Source: Stutzerimonas kunmingensis (GTDB lineage Bacteria > Pseudomonadota > Gammaproteobacteria > Pseudomonadales > Pseudomonadaceae). Taken from it: a stretch of DNA of 64,000 bases. The stretch is from the NCBI RefSeq assembly GCF_002929225.1, contig NZ_PISM01000014.1:1-64000 (forward strand), read 5' to 3'. The notes under the pieces are model-generated. The model did not search any database. It was not told where the DNA came from and saw only the letters and a program-made list of their open reading frames with translations. Each line of letters begins with the position of its first letter. The stretch's first letter is position 1. A program made the position numbers and the translations under genes. This document shows positions 36,738 to 47,085 of this stretch, one piece after another.

Positions 36738-36937
36738 CGGCGGTACTCCAAGGCTGACGCGGCTACGACCAGCATAGACCGCTGGAACGCGATGGTTCGA
36801 CCGCCGATCCAGAGGGCGCGACGAGATGGCGCGGCTCCCGCGGCGCACCCTTGGCGCGTTCTGCTGTCACTTGTGCTGGACCCCGTTTTTACCGTCATCG
36901 ACGACGCGGGCGCTCATTTGACGAGGAGTTGTTGCCC

Positions 36938-38377
36938 ATGTTCGGATTGGAAGCACTAGAGCTGGCGCGCGTCCAGTTCGCTTTCACCATCACCTTTCAC
37001 ATCATCTTCCCGGCGATCACCATCGGGCTCGCCAGCTTTCTCGCCGTGCTCGAGGGGCTCTGGCTGAAGACCCGGCAGGAGGTCTATCGCGACCTGTACC
37101 ACTTCTGGCTGAAGATATTCGCGGTCAATTTCGGCATGGGTGTGGTGTCGGGAATCGTCATGGCGTACCAGTTCGGCACCAACTGGAGTGCCTACTCCGA
37201 GTTCGCCGGCAGCGTCACCGGGCCGCTGCTGGCCTATGAGGTGCTGACCGCGTTCTTCCTGGAGGCGGGTTTCCTCGGGGTCATGCTGTTCGGCTGGAAT
37301 CGGGTTGGCGAACGCCTGCATTTCTTTTCCACGCTCATGGTGGCCGTGGGCACGCTGATCTCGACCTTCTGGATTCTGGCGTCCAACAGCTGGATGCACA
37401 CGCCGCAGGGGCACGAGATCATCGACGGCATCGTGGTGCCGGTGGACTGGCTGGCGATCATCTTCAACCCGTCGTTCCCTTATCGACTGGCGCACATGGC
37501 GGTCGCCGCATTCCTCGCCACGGCGTTCTTCGTCGGCGCGTCGGCGGCCTGGCAGCTGTTGCGCGGCAAGGACAACCCGGCGATCCGCAAGATGCTCTCG
37601 ATGGCCATGTGGATGGCCCTCTTGGTGGCACCGGTGCAGGCGGTGATCGGCGATTTCCATGGGCTGAACACCCTCGAATATCAGCCGGCGAAGATCGCCG
37701 CGATGGAAGGGCACTGGGACAACTCCGAAGGCGGGCCGACGCCGCTGTTGCTGTTCGGCTGGCCGGACATGGAGGCCGAGGAAACGCGCTACAAGATCGA
37801 GATTCCCTACCTAGCCAGCCTGATCCTCAATCACAGCCTGACCGAACCGATTCCGGCGCTGAAGGACTTCCCGCCCGAGGACCGGCCGAACTCGACGATC
37901 GTGTTCTGGACGTTCCGCATCATGGTCGCGCTCGGCCTGCTGATGATCGTCACCGGTATCTGGAGTCTGCTGTTGCGGCGGGGCGACCGGATGTACAGCT
38001 CGCGCGCGTTCCTGCGGCTGGTGTTGCTGATGGGGCCTTCCGGGCTGATCGCCATCTTGGCTGGCTGGTACACCACCGAGATCGGGCGTCAGCCCTGGGT
38101 GATCTACGGCCTGATGCGCACCGCCGATGCCGTATCCAATCACGGCGCCGGCCAGCTGGGGCTCACTCTGGCGATGTTCGTGGTCGTCTACTTCGCCGTG
38201 TTCGGGGTGGGCATGGTGTACGTCCTGCGCCTGGTGCGCAAAGGCCCGGTGATCAGCGAAGGGCGCGAGAAAGGTACTGGTGGGCCAGGCGAGGCGCGCA
38301 CGCCGATGCGACCGATCTCCGCGGCGGACGAAGCCCTTCCCGAGGGACAAAGCGATCAACTGGGCGAGAGGAACTGA
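36938..38377 (+). CDS. cioA: Cyanide-insensitive quinol oxidase subunit I
   Basis: A 479-residue haem-bearing subunit of a bd-type quinol oxidase that reduces oxygen to water without pumping protons. Spans begin with LARVQFAFTITFHIIFPAITIGLASF, whose His is a haem ligand; GRQPWVIYGLMRT is the family signature near residue 390. The Q-loop is short, the mark of the CioA rather than CydA group. ATG at 36938 lies behind GAGGAG. It forms an operon with cioB (3-bp gap) and a small DUF2474-type gene. This oxidase supports respiration under cyanide or sulfide stress. Confidence 0.93.
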   Translation: MFGLEALELARVQFAFTITFHIIFPAITIGLASFLAVLEGLWLKTRQEVYRDLYHFWLKIFAVNFGMGVVSGIVMAYQFGTNWSAYSEFAGSVTGPLLAYEVLTAFFLEAGFLGVMLFGWNRVGERLHFFSTLMVAVGTLISTFWILASNSWMHTPQGHEIIDGIVVPVDWLAIIFNPSFPYRLAHMAVAAFLATAFFVGASAAWQLLRGKDNPAIRKMLSMAMWMALLVAPVQAVIGDFHGLNTLEYQPAKIAAMEGHWDNSEGGPTPLLLFGWPDMEAEETRYKIEIPYLASLILNHSLTEPIPALKDFPPEDRPNSTIVFWTFRIMVALGLLMIVTGIWSLLLRRGDRMYSSRAFLRLVLLMGPSGLIAILAGWYTTEIGRQPWVIYGLMRTADAVSNHGAGQLGLTLAMFVVVYFAVFGVGMVYVLRLVRKGPVISEGREKGTGGPGEARTPMRPISAADEALPEGQSDQLGERN

Positions 38378-38380
38378 GCC

Positions 38381-39388
38381 ATGGGTATCGATCTTTCACT
38401 GATCTGGGCGGTGATCATCATCTTCGGCATCATGATGTACGTGGTGATGGACGGTTTCGATCTCGGCGTCGGCATCCTCTTTCCCTTTGTGCAGGACGCC
38501 TCGGAGCGCGACGTGATGATGAACACCGTCGCGCCGATCTGGGACGGCAACGAGACCTGGCTGGTACTCGGCGGTGCCGGGCTGTTCGCCGCGTTTCCGC
38601 TGGCCTATTCGGTGGTGCTGTCGGCGCTCTATCTGCCGATCATCTTCATGCTGATGGGGCTGATCTTCCGCGGCGTGGCGTTCGAATTTCGCTTCAAGGT
38701 GGTCCGCGAGCGCCAGCATGTCTGGGACAAGGCCTTTATCGGCGGCTCGCTGGTCGCAACCTTCTTCCAGGGCGTGGTGCTTGGTGCATTCATCAGCGGG
38801 TTGCCGGTCGAGGATCGGGCCTATGCCGGCGGGGCGCTGGACTGGTTGACGCCGTTCTCGCTGTTCTGCGGACTGGCGCTGATCGTTGCCTATGCGCTGC
38901 TCGGCTGTACCTGGCTGATGATGCGCACCGCCGGCGACCTGCAACGGCGGATGCACGACATCGGCATTCCGCTGGTGTGGGCGGTGCTGGTGGTTACCGG
39001 CATCGTCAGCCTGTGGACGCCGCTGACCCATCCGGATATCGCCGAGCGCTGGTTCAGCATGCCCAACCTGCTGTATTTCATGCCGGTTCCGGTGTTGGTG
39101 TTGCTCTGTGCGTTCGGGCTGCTGCGCTCGATTCAGCGCTACGCCAACTACATGCCTTTCCTGCTCACGCTGGCGCTGATCTTCCTCGGCTACAGCGGGC
39201 TGGGCATCAGCCTGTGGCCGAACATCATCCCTCCGTCGGTGAGCATCTGGGAGGCTGCGGCACCGCCACAGAGCCAGGGCTTCACCCTGGTCGGGGCGCT
39301 GCTCATTCTGCCGTTGATCCTGATGTACACGGCGTGGAGCTATTACGTGTTCCGCGGCAAGGTCAGTGCGGAGGATGGGTATCACTGA
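38381..39388 (+). CDS. cioB: Cyanide-insensitive quinol oxidase subunit II
   Basis: A 335-residue membrane subunit with about eight spans, partner of CioA. The N-terminal WAVIIIFGIMMYVVMDGFDLGVGILFPF and the WDGNETWLVLGGAGLFAAFP segments are hallmarks of CydB proteins. It begins 3 bp after cioA and its stop codon overlaps the start of the next small gene by one base (TGATG), which implies translational coupling. No cofactor is bound by this subunit. Confidence 0.94.
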   Translation: MGIDLSLIWAVIIIFGIMMYVVMDGFDLGVGILFPFVQDASERDVMMNTVAPIWDGNETWLVLGGAGLFAAFPLAYSVVLSALYLPIIFMLMGLIFRGVAFEFRFKVVRERQHVWDKAFIGGSLVATFFQGVVLGAFISGLPVEDRAYAGGALDWLTPFSLFCGLALIVAYALLGCTWLMMRTAGDLQRRMHDIGIPLVWAVLVVTGIVSLWTPLTHPDIAERWFSMPNLLYFMPVPVLVLLCAFGLLRSIQRYANYMPFLLTLALIFLGYSGLGISLWPNIIPPSVSIWEAAAPPQSQGFTLVGALLILPLILMYTAWSYYVFRGKVSAEDGYH

Positions 39389-39552
39389 TGGCTGATCTGG
39401 ATAACAAGCCGCCTGCACAGCCTGAGCAGCGGCCGCTCTGGCAGCGCATGAGCTGGTTGGTGCTGATCTGGAGTGGAAGCGTGCTGGCGCTCGGCATCGT
39501 TGCCTGGCTGCTGCGTCTGGCCATGAATGCGGCGGGCCTGTCTTCACCCTGA
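39388..39552 (+). CDS. DUF2474-type small membrane protein of the cio operon
   Basis: A 54-residue protein with a charged Pro-rich N-terminus and one membrane span at about residues 23-45 (SWLVLIWSGSVLALGIVAWLLR). Its start overlaps the cioB stop, and its position matches the small DUF2474 genes found after bd-type oxidases, comparable to CydX, which stabilises the haem site of cytochrome bd. The W-x-R/L pattern near the beginning (PLWQRMSW) is a family feature. The role as a third oxidase subunit is inferred from position and topology. Confidence 0.8.
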   Translation: MADLDNKPPAQPEQRPLWQRMSWLVLIWSGSVLALGIVAWLLRLAMNAAGLSSP

Positions 39553-39727
39553 AGGCGCGCCCCGCTTTGGGGCGTACCGCTCGCGCATGCCCCGTGATCT
39601 GGCCGCGGGCGGGACTCGAAGCACGTCACGATTCCTTCATTTGCCGGTTGTAGCCTGCTGGCATGAACCTTGATGCACAGACAGGCATCAGGCCTTGGGC
39701 AACCGCCGACAATTGAGGAATCTAGCG

Positions 39728-39814
39728 ATGGACGACTACCAGGACGAACTACTGGAATGGCATGCCGCTGAGCAGGATCACCCGGACTGTGCCGAGGATG
39801 CGGTCGAACTCTGA
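39728..39814 (+). CDS. 28-residue acidic ORF, unrecognised
   Basis: A very short frame beginning MDDYQDELLEWHAAEQDH and ending at TGA 39812-39814. It has GAGGAA eight bases before the ATG. The peptide is strongly acidic, contains one Cys and could form an amphipathic helix. It lies between the cio operon and the convergent AraC gene. No function is assigned; the strong ribosome-binding site and biased composition are the only support. Confidence 0.4.
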   Translation: MDDYQDELLEWHAAEQDHPDCAEDAVEL

Positions 39815-39836
39815 GCGCCGCTCGCGTATGCGCCGT

Positions 39837-40874
39837 TCACGCGCCGCGCCGCTGCGCCCGGCGATAGTCTCCCGGCGTCTGCCCGCTCCAGCGCTTGAAG
39901 GCACGCTGAAACGCTTCGGCTGAGGAAAAACCAAGCAGCCAGGCGATCTCGCCGAAAGCGGATTCGGTGTCGCGAATGTAGGCCATCGCCAGGTCGCGGC
40001 GGGTGTCGTTGAGGATCGCGCGATAGCTGCTGTCTTCCTCGGCCAGCTTGCGTCGCAGTGTCCAGGCCGGCATTTGCAGACGTGCAGCGATCTGTTGCAG
40101 GTCCGGCTCCTGGCCCTTGAGCATCGGCCCGAGAATCTGTGCGACCCGCTCGCGCAGACTGCGGGTGCGGGTGCGCCGTTCCAGTTCGGCTTCACACAGC
40201 TCCAGCAGATGCCGCCAGGTGCCGGGGCAATGATCCGGGTTGCGCAACGCCAGGCTGCGCTGATCCAGCTGCAGCTGATTCGCTTCGGCGCTGAAGATTA
40301 CCGGCCGGCCGAACTGCTCGTCGTAGCGCGAGGCATAGTCAGGGGCTTCGAACTCGATGTGGATCGCCATCGGCACCAGCGGCTGTCCGCTCAAGCGGCC
40401 GAGCTGCGAGATCCAGCTGGCGAGCACCGTATCGACGACGAAGCGGTTGTAGGCGTTGTAAGGGCTGATGGAATAGAAGCGCAGCCAGGCGCCTGACGCA
40501 TCTTCGTGAAAACTCGAACTGCCGCGGTAGTTGGATGCATACAGCGCCTCGTAGCGGATCAGCGCCCGTGCCGCTTCGCGCACGGTGGGCGCCTGAGCGG
40601 CGGTCAGCCCGGCGAGGCCGAGGTGCCCGGGCTTGCGCAGGCGGCCCATCTCCAGGCCCAGAGCGGGATCGCCAGCCAGCTGGATGGCCGCATGCCCGAG
40701 CCGCATGTAACGGGGGATCGAGAGGCGGGCATGCGGCTCAGCGAGCCGCTCGCCATCCAGTCCGTAGGCCAGCAAAAGCGGCTGAGGGTCATGGCCGTAC
40801 AGCTGCAACGCATCGTTGAGGCTGTGCAGAAAACCGACCGACAGATCGCCCAGGCGCACCCGTTGCGCATTCAT
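39837..40874 (-). CDS. AraC-family regulator
   Basis: A 345-residue regulator of the OruR/VqsM-like group: an N-terminal arabinose-binding-type domain (residues 1-190, starting ARVRLGDLSVGFLH-like QRVRLGDLSVGFLH) and a C-terminal double helix-turn-helix at about 230-335 (IAARLQMPAWTLRRKL, then IAWLLGFSSAEAFQRAFKRWSG). ATG at 40874 overlaps the stop of the upstream nitrilase-family gene in an ATGA arrangement, which favours it over an in-frame ATG at 40892. It therefore forms an operon with the amidase-like enzyme and may control it or a nearby pathway. Confidence 0.87.
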   Translation of the reverse strand: MNAQRVRLGDLSVGFLHSLNDALQLYGHDPQPLLLAYGLDGERLAEPHARLSIPRYMRLGHAAIQLAGDPALGLEMGRLRKPGHLGLAGLTAAQAPTVREAARALIRYEALYASNYRGSSSFHEDASGAWLRFYSISPYNAYNRFVVDTVLASWISQLGRLSGQPLVPMAIHIEFEAPDYASRYDEQFGRPVIFSAEANQLQLDQRSLALRNPDHCPGTWRHLLELCEAELERRTRTRSLRERVAQILGPMLKGQEPDLQQIAARLQMPAWTLRRKLAEEDSSYRAILNDTRRDLAMAYIRDTESAFGEIAWLLGFSSAEAFQRAFKRWSGQTPGDYRRAQRRGA

Positions 40875-41884
40875 GGGGTGCTGCCGAGCCATTGATTGCG
40901 TACCTGGACCGGGACGCCGTGGCCCGGGGGCGCCGGGCGGCGCGGCGAGCCGAGTAGATTCCAGGGCAAGGCGAGCGTATGCACGGCCATGTGCGGTCTT
41001 GCGCTGAGCGCGTCGGAATGTGTACTGCCACAGCTCGCCTGCGGATCTGCCAGCGCGCCGGGTACAGCCAGCAGTTTCGCTTCGGCAGGCGGTTGCTCGA
41101 GGTAGGCATCGCAGCCCAGCAGCACTGCCAGCGAGCCCGCCGGTGTTTCAATCAGCCGTCGACGCTCGGGGATGGGGGCAACGCTGTAGCGGCGTTCGTA
41201 ACGGCTCAACGCCTGCTTGTACTGCAGCGTTCCGAGGGGCTTGCCGCGACCGTCAAAGGTCAGGCTTACCTGGCGCAGCGGGCCATCGCCGATCATCAGC
41301 TGATCGTTCTCCAGATAGGGCTCCGGCAGCACGATCGAGCCAGCCACCAAGGTAACGCCGAACTCTCTGGCGAGGCCGCCGAAGACGTTCTGGTATTCCT
41401 CTGCCATCTGTCGGGCCTTGAGCCGCAACACCGCACCGGTACGCCGATCGTCGCCCTGATTATCCGGCAGTGCGCGCAGATAGCTGCCGGGATTGCTGAG
41501 CGCCATCCACTGCATCGCATCGCGCAGGGTGCGGGCCTGCTGCACTTCCGGCTTCTCGCCCAGGGCGAACAGGCCAGTGCCAACGTGTTCGGGGAGCACC
41601 ACGACGGTTCGCTCGCTGAGCATTCCGGCTTCGGCCGCCTGCTTGAGGTAGGTGCGAAACTTGAGTTGCAGCCGCTCGCGGCTCTGATAGTCGGCTGGCT
41701 GCAGCCGGGTCTCGATGCCCAGCAGGTTGCCTGCGCTTCCGACTTGCCCGTGGTTTTCGATGGGTAGCGTACGCAGATCGGACAGCAGTGGGCCGCTACG
41801 ACGGTCTTGCGTCCAGTCGAGGTAGACGGCAAATGAGGCTGCCCCGAGGACGAGCAACAGCACGATATTGATTGAGGTGCGCAT
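40871..41884 (-). CDS. Membrane-anchored nitrilase/carbon-nitrogen hydrolase
   Basis: A 337-residue protein with an N-terminal membrane anchor (residues 4-21) and a nitrilase-superfamily domain. The three catalytic residues can be placed: Glu in VVLPEHVGTGLF, Lys in LQYKQALSRYERR and Cys in VLLGCDAYLEQP. The family cleaves nitriles, amides or N-carbamoyl groups, and extracytoplasmic members such as Lnt act on lipoproteins, but this one is not an Lnt. Start at 41884 gives the anchor; the ribosome-binding site is weak. It overlaps the AraC gene by 4 bp and is divergent from the fadH-like gene. Confidence 0.75.
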   Translation of the reverse strand: MRTSINIVLLLVLGAASFAVYLDWTQDRRSGPLLSDLRTLPIENHGQVGSAGNLLGIETRLQPADYQSRERLQLKFRTYLKQAAEAGMLSERTVVVLPEHVGTGLFALGEKPEVQQARTLRDAMQWMALSNPGSYLRALPDNQGDDRRTGAVLRLKARQMAEEYQNVFGGLAREFGVTLVAGSIVLPEPYLENDQLMIGDGPLRQVSLTFDGRGKPLGTLQYKQALSRYERRYSVAPIPERRRLIETPAGSLAVLLGCDAYLEQPPAEAKLLAVPGALADPQASCGSTHSDALSARPHMAVHTLALPWNLLGSPRRPAPPGHGVPVQVRNQWLGSTP

Positions 41885-41987
41885 GTGAGGCAGGGCAGTG
41901 AGGGATTGCGTCAGCGTAGGTAACGCGGCGCCTGTTGCCAAGCTTTTTGCGCAGAAGGATCAAAAAGTTGTCACTTTGGATCATTGA

Positions 41988-44102
<2,115 letters not shown>

Positions 44103-44133
44103 GCCATCGGCACATCCGCAAAGAGGATCACGC

Positions 44134-44556
44134 ATGGAAACTGCAATCGCGCTGCAACCGGGCGCTGCCAATAGCCTGCAGGCCTGGCACCGAATGATCG
44201 CTGAGCGAGACCTGAGCCGGCTGCCGGAGCTGCTGCATCCGCAGGCGGTGTTTCGCTCGCCGATGGCTCACACGCCGTATGAGGGGGCAGCGACGGTGAA
44301 CCTGATACTCAACACCGTGCTGCAGGTTTTCGAGGACTTCCGCTACCACCGTGAGCTGGCCAGCGCCCAGGGTGCGGATGTAGTCCTCGAGTTCAGCGCC
44401 CGGGTGGGTGCCCGTGAGCTCAAGGGCATCGACATGATCCGCTTCGATGACGAAGGGAAGATTGTCGAATTCGAGGTCATGATCCGGCCCATGAGTGGCT
44501 TGCAGGCCTTGGGCGACGAGATGAAGCGACGTCTCGCTGCCTACCGCGGCAAGTGA
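44134..44556 (+). CDS. NTF2/SnoaL-like protein
   Basis: A 140-residue protein with the SnoaL/NTF2-like alpha+beta cone fold: an N-terminal helix with HRMIAERDLSRLPELLHPQAVFRSP and a C-terminal sheet (DMIRFDDEGKIVEFEVMIRP). Such proteins bind small hydrophobic ligands or act as hydratases/isomerases. The ATG at 44134 has AAGAGGAT upstream. It follows fadH by 31 bp on the same strand and may be in the same operon, which hints at a role with enoyl or ketone intermediates; this is speculative. Confidence 0.8.
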   Translation: METAIALQPGAANSLQAWHRMIAERDLSRLPELLHPQAVFRSPMAHTPYEGAATVNLILNTVLQVFEDFRYHRELASAQGADVVLEFSARVGARELKGIDMIRFDDEGKIVEFEVMIRPMSGLQALGDEMKRRLAAYRGK

Positions 44557-44752
44557 TTTAGCTAAGCTCATCGCAAATCCGCTGGGCATCTGGTCGAACG
44601 GCGTCCGATGCGGCGACTCCCTGCCAACCCAGTCACATTGCCTGCGCGAGCATTTCCCCTAAACTTGCGGCACCAACGGGACGACGGCATCGGATGGCCG
44701 CTCGTTCCGCTAATCGCTGGCTCGCAGTTGCGGGCGATAAAGGAAATCGAGC

Positions 44753-46111
44753 ATGCAGAACAAACCGCAGATGGTCGAAGCCGTCCTGTTCTTCAATGAG
44801 GGCTCCATCTGCAAGGAAATGCTGTATCCCGAATTCGAAGCGGTGCTGGATGGGGTGGTCGCTCTACCCGAGTTCGCAGACCGCCAGATGCATGCTGTCT
44901 ACGTAATGATCAATCCGCGGCTGCAGGTGCGCGCCGCGGTGTTTTTCTGTCTCGACTTCAATGATGACGGCTCTGCCGACGCCGGTTGGAACATTCCCCT
45001 GCGTCAGTTGGCCGAGCGTACCGGGCGTGGTCCGGACATGGGGGCCGGACCGATTCGCCTGGCCTGCCGCAGCCAGTGCCCGGTCTCCTGGCACCAGATG
45101 CACATGTGGGACCCCAAGGTCGGTCCCGAACGCAATGATCTGGTTGTGTTGCGCGAGACCATCAAGCGCAACCAGCTCGGCCTGCTGGTCGAAGAGGAGA
45201 CGCCTCAGGCCGTACCTGCGGAACGTCTGCAGATGGTCGCCGAAGACACCTGGTATGCAGCCGAGGCCGGCAAGGACGCAGCTGCGAAACGTTCCGAAAG
45301 CCATGAGCGTGAACAGCGGCAGAAGGCTGCGCTGCTGATCAAGCAACAGCGCCAACGCATTACCAACCTCGAGCGTCTGCGCGAAGAAGACGCGCTCAAG
45401 CTCACGGCTGCCGCGGAGAAGGAACGCAAGGCACTGCAGGAGGAGATCCGCACGCTGCAGCAGAAATTGCAACAGCAGACCGAGCTGAACGCCAGCCTGC
45501 ATGCGCAGATGACCGCCCAGGGCGAGAGTTTCCAGAAAGCGCGTGAGGAAATGAGCAAGCAGCTGCGTACGCTGGAGGTCAGCGGTCGGGTTGAGATCGG
45601 CGCCGCCCGGGAGCAGTTCGAGCATGAAGCCCAGGCCCGTATCGCGGCGGCGATTGCGGAGTACAAGGAGCAGGTGGCGATCCGCGATGTCGAGCTGGCC
45701 TACCGCAACGAACTGGATGCACAGCTGGAAGAGGAAATCCAGCGGCTCAAGGCCGAGTGCGAAACGCTGCGCCACAGCGGTGACCGGGTGCTGGAGGAAC
45801 TGTCTCGACAAGGGGTCGTGTTCATGGCCTACCACCCGGGTGCCGGGCATCTGACGATCGCATTGCAGGACCTGGCCCGCTACCGCGCCAATCCTCTGGC
45901 TTATGCGGCTGCCAAGTGCTTTGTCTCCGAGGAGCAGTACCGACAGTGGCTGGAGCATTATCAGAAGCCGGCCTGCGTCGCGGCGCTTTCCAGCGGTGAG
46001 CGTTGCGCGATGCCCCTGGACAAGATCGATGCGCCGAGTCGCTTCGTGATCGGCGAATCCAACTGCTGCGCCCGGCACCGCAAGGAAGACCGGCAGCGCA
46101 CCGGCAGCTGA
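44753..46111 (+). CDS. Conserved coiled-coil protein of unknown function
   Basis: A 452-residue soluble protein that I do not recognise. Residues 1-150 form a compact N-terminal domain (VLFFNEGSICKEMLYPEFEAVLDG; VYVMINPRLQVRAAVFFCLDF). Residues 185-345 are one long heptad-rich coiled coil full of Glu, Gln, Arg and Leu. The C-terminal 105 residues contain a compact domain (VVFMAYHPGAGHLTIALQDLARY) with several cysteines (CVAALSSGERCAMP and CCARHRK) that could bind a metal. Related pseudomonad proteins have been annotated as ParA-like, but no Walker motif is present. AAGGAAATCGAGC precedes the ATG. The downstream PLP-enzyme gene begins 5 bp after its stop. Confidence 0.7.
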   Translation: MQNKPQMVEAVLFFNEGSICKEMLYPEFEAVLDGVVALPEFADRQMHAVYVMINPRLQVRAAVFFCLDFNDDGSADAGWNIPLRQLAERTGRGPDMGAGPIRLACRSQCPVSWHQMHMWDPKVGPERNDLVVLRETIKRNQLGLLVEEETPQAVPAERLQMVAEDTWYAAEAGKDAAAKRSESHEREQRQKAALLIKQQRQRITNLERLREEDALKLTAAAEKERKALQEEIRTLQQKLQQQTELNASLHAQMTAQGESFQKAREEMSKQLRTLEVSGRVEIGAAREQFEHEAQARIAAAIAEYKEQVAIRDVELAYRNELDAQLEEEIQRLKAECETLRHSGDRVLEELSRQGVVFMAYHPGAGHLTIALQDLARYRANPLAYAAAKCFVSEEQYRQWLEHYQKPACVAALSSGERCAMPLDKIDAPSRFVIGESNCCARHRKEDRQRTGS

Positions 46112-46116
46112 GCGGT

Positions 46117-47067
46117 TTGTCCTCCGTTCAATCCGATCTCGGCTTCGATGCTCCGCTGATCCTGCAGCCGCTGTCATTGGACTGGCTCGCGCGCAGCGGG
46201 GTCGAGGTTGCGGTGCTGCGGCTCGATCTGCTGGATCCCGAGCTGTCCGGCAACAAGTGGTTCAAATTGGTAAAGCATCTCGATGCAGCGCGTTCTGTCG
46301 CTGCGCCGGGGCTGATCAGTCTCGGCGGCCCGCACTCCAATCATCTGCATGCGCTGGCTGCAGCCGGCCGCCGACTCGGCCTGCCTACTGTCGGCCTGCT
46401 GCGCGGCCATGAGCAGGTAACGCCAACGGTCGCCGATTTACGTGGCTGGGGCATGCAGCTGCATTGGCTCGGCTACGCAGGGTACCGGGAGCGCAATCTG
46501 CCTACCTTCTGGACGCCGTGGCGAGCGCGATATCCTGGTTTCTACTGCATCCCTGAAGGTGGCGGCGGTTTGCCCGGTGCCCTGGGGTGCGCCGGACTCG
46601 TTCCGAGAGTGGAGTCCGCGCTCGCCTCGCTCGGCTGGAAGGACTACGACGCGCTCTGGCTGGCCGCCGGCACTGGGACGACGCTGGCGGGGCTGGTCAT
46701 CGGCGAGGCAGGTAGGCATCGGGTGTTCGGCGCGCTGGCAGGACCACCTTCCCACGCCGTCGATGCCGGCGTGGCCAACTTGCTCGCGCAAGCCGGCGTG
46801 GCGTCCAGCGGCTATGAACTGCTGGACGCCAGTCGTGGCGGATTTGGTCGCTTCGACAGGGAGTTGGCGCAGTTCATTCTCGATACCGAGCGCCAGGGTG
46901 GCGTGCCGCTCGATCCGATATACACTGCAAAGACCATGATGGCATTGCGCCTTTATGTCGAGCGCGGTTATTTTCCCGCCGGCACGCGGCTGATATTCGT
47001 CCATACCGGTGGACTGCAAGGGCGCCGTGCTGCTCAGGGCCAGCTGCAGAAGCTGATTGACGGATAG
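46117..47067 (+). CDS. PLP-dependent D-cysteine desulfhydrase/ACC deaminase-like enzyme
   Basis: A 316-residue PLP enzyme of the tryptophan-synthase-beta fold. The PLP lysine is in ELSGNKWFKLVKHL near residue 44; SLGGPHSNHLHALAAAGRRLG is the phosphate/substrate loop; AAGTGTTLAGL is a second family motif. D-cysteine desulfhydrases release H2S, pyruvate and ammonia; ACC deaminases use a related mechanism, and sequence alone does not decide. A TTG start at 46117, 5 bp after the previous stop, gives the usual N-terminus; no ATG fits. The next gene, a CNB-rhodanese fusion, starts 18 bp downstream. Confidence 0.82.
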   Translation: MSSVQSDLGFDAPLILQPLSLDWLARSGVEVAVLRLDLLDPELSGNKWFKLVKHLDAARSVAAPGLISLGGPHSNHLHALAAAGRRLGLPTVGLLRGHEQVTPTVADLRGWGMQLHWLGYAGYRERNLPTFWTPWRARYPGFYCIPEGGGGLPGALGCAGLVPRVESALASLGWKDYDALWLAAGTGTTLAGLVIGEAGRHRVFGALAGPPSHAVDAGVANLLAQAGVASSGYELLDASRGGFGRFDRELAQFILDTERQGGVPLDPIYTAKTMMALRLYVERGYFPAGTRLIFVHTGGLQGRRAAQGQLQKLIDG

Positions 47068-47085
47068 ACGTTTGGATTTTGTCGG

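Noticed and set aside
37609..39552. A long plus-strand frame overlapping cioA and cioB
   Set aside because: Out of frame with two clear oxidase subunits; Arg/Gly/Ala-rich with no hydrophobic spans. Only its last part (39388-39552) corresponds to a real small gene.
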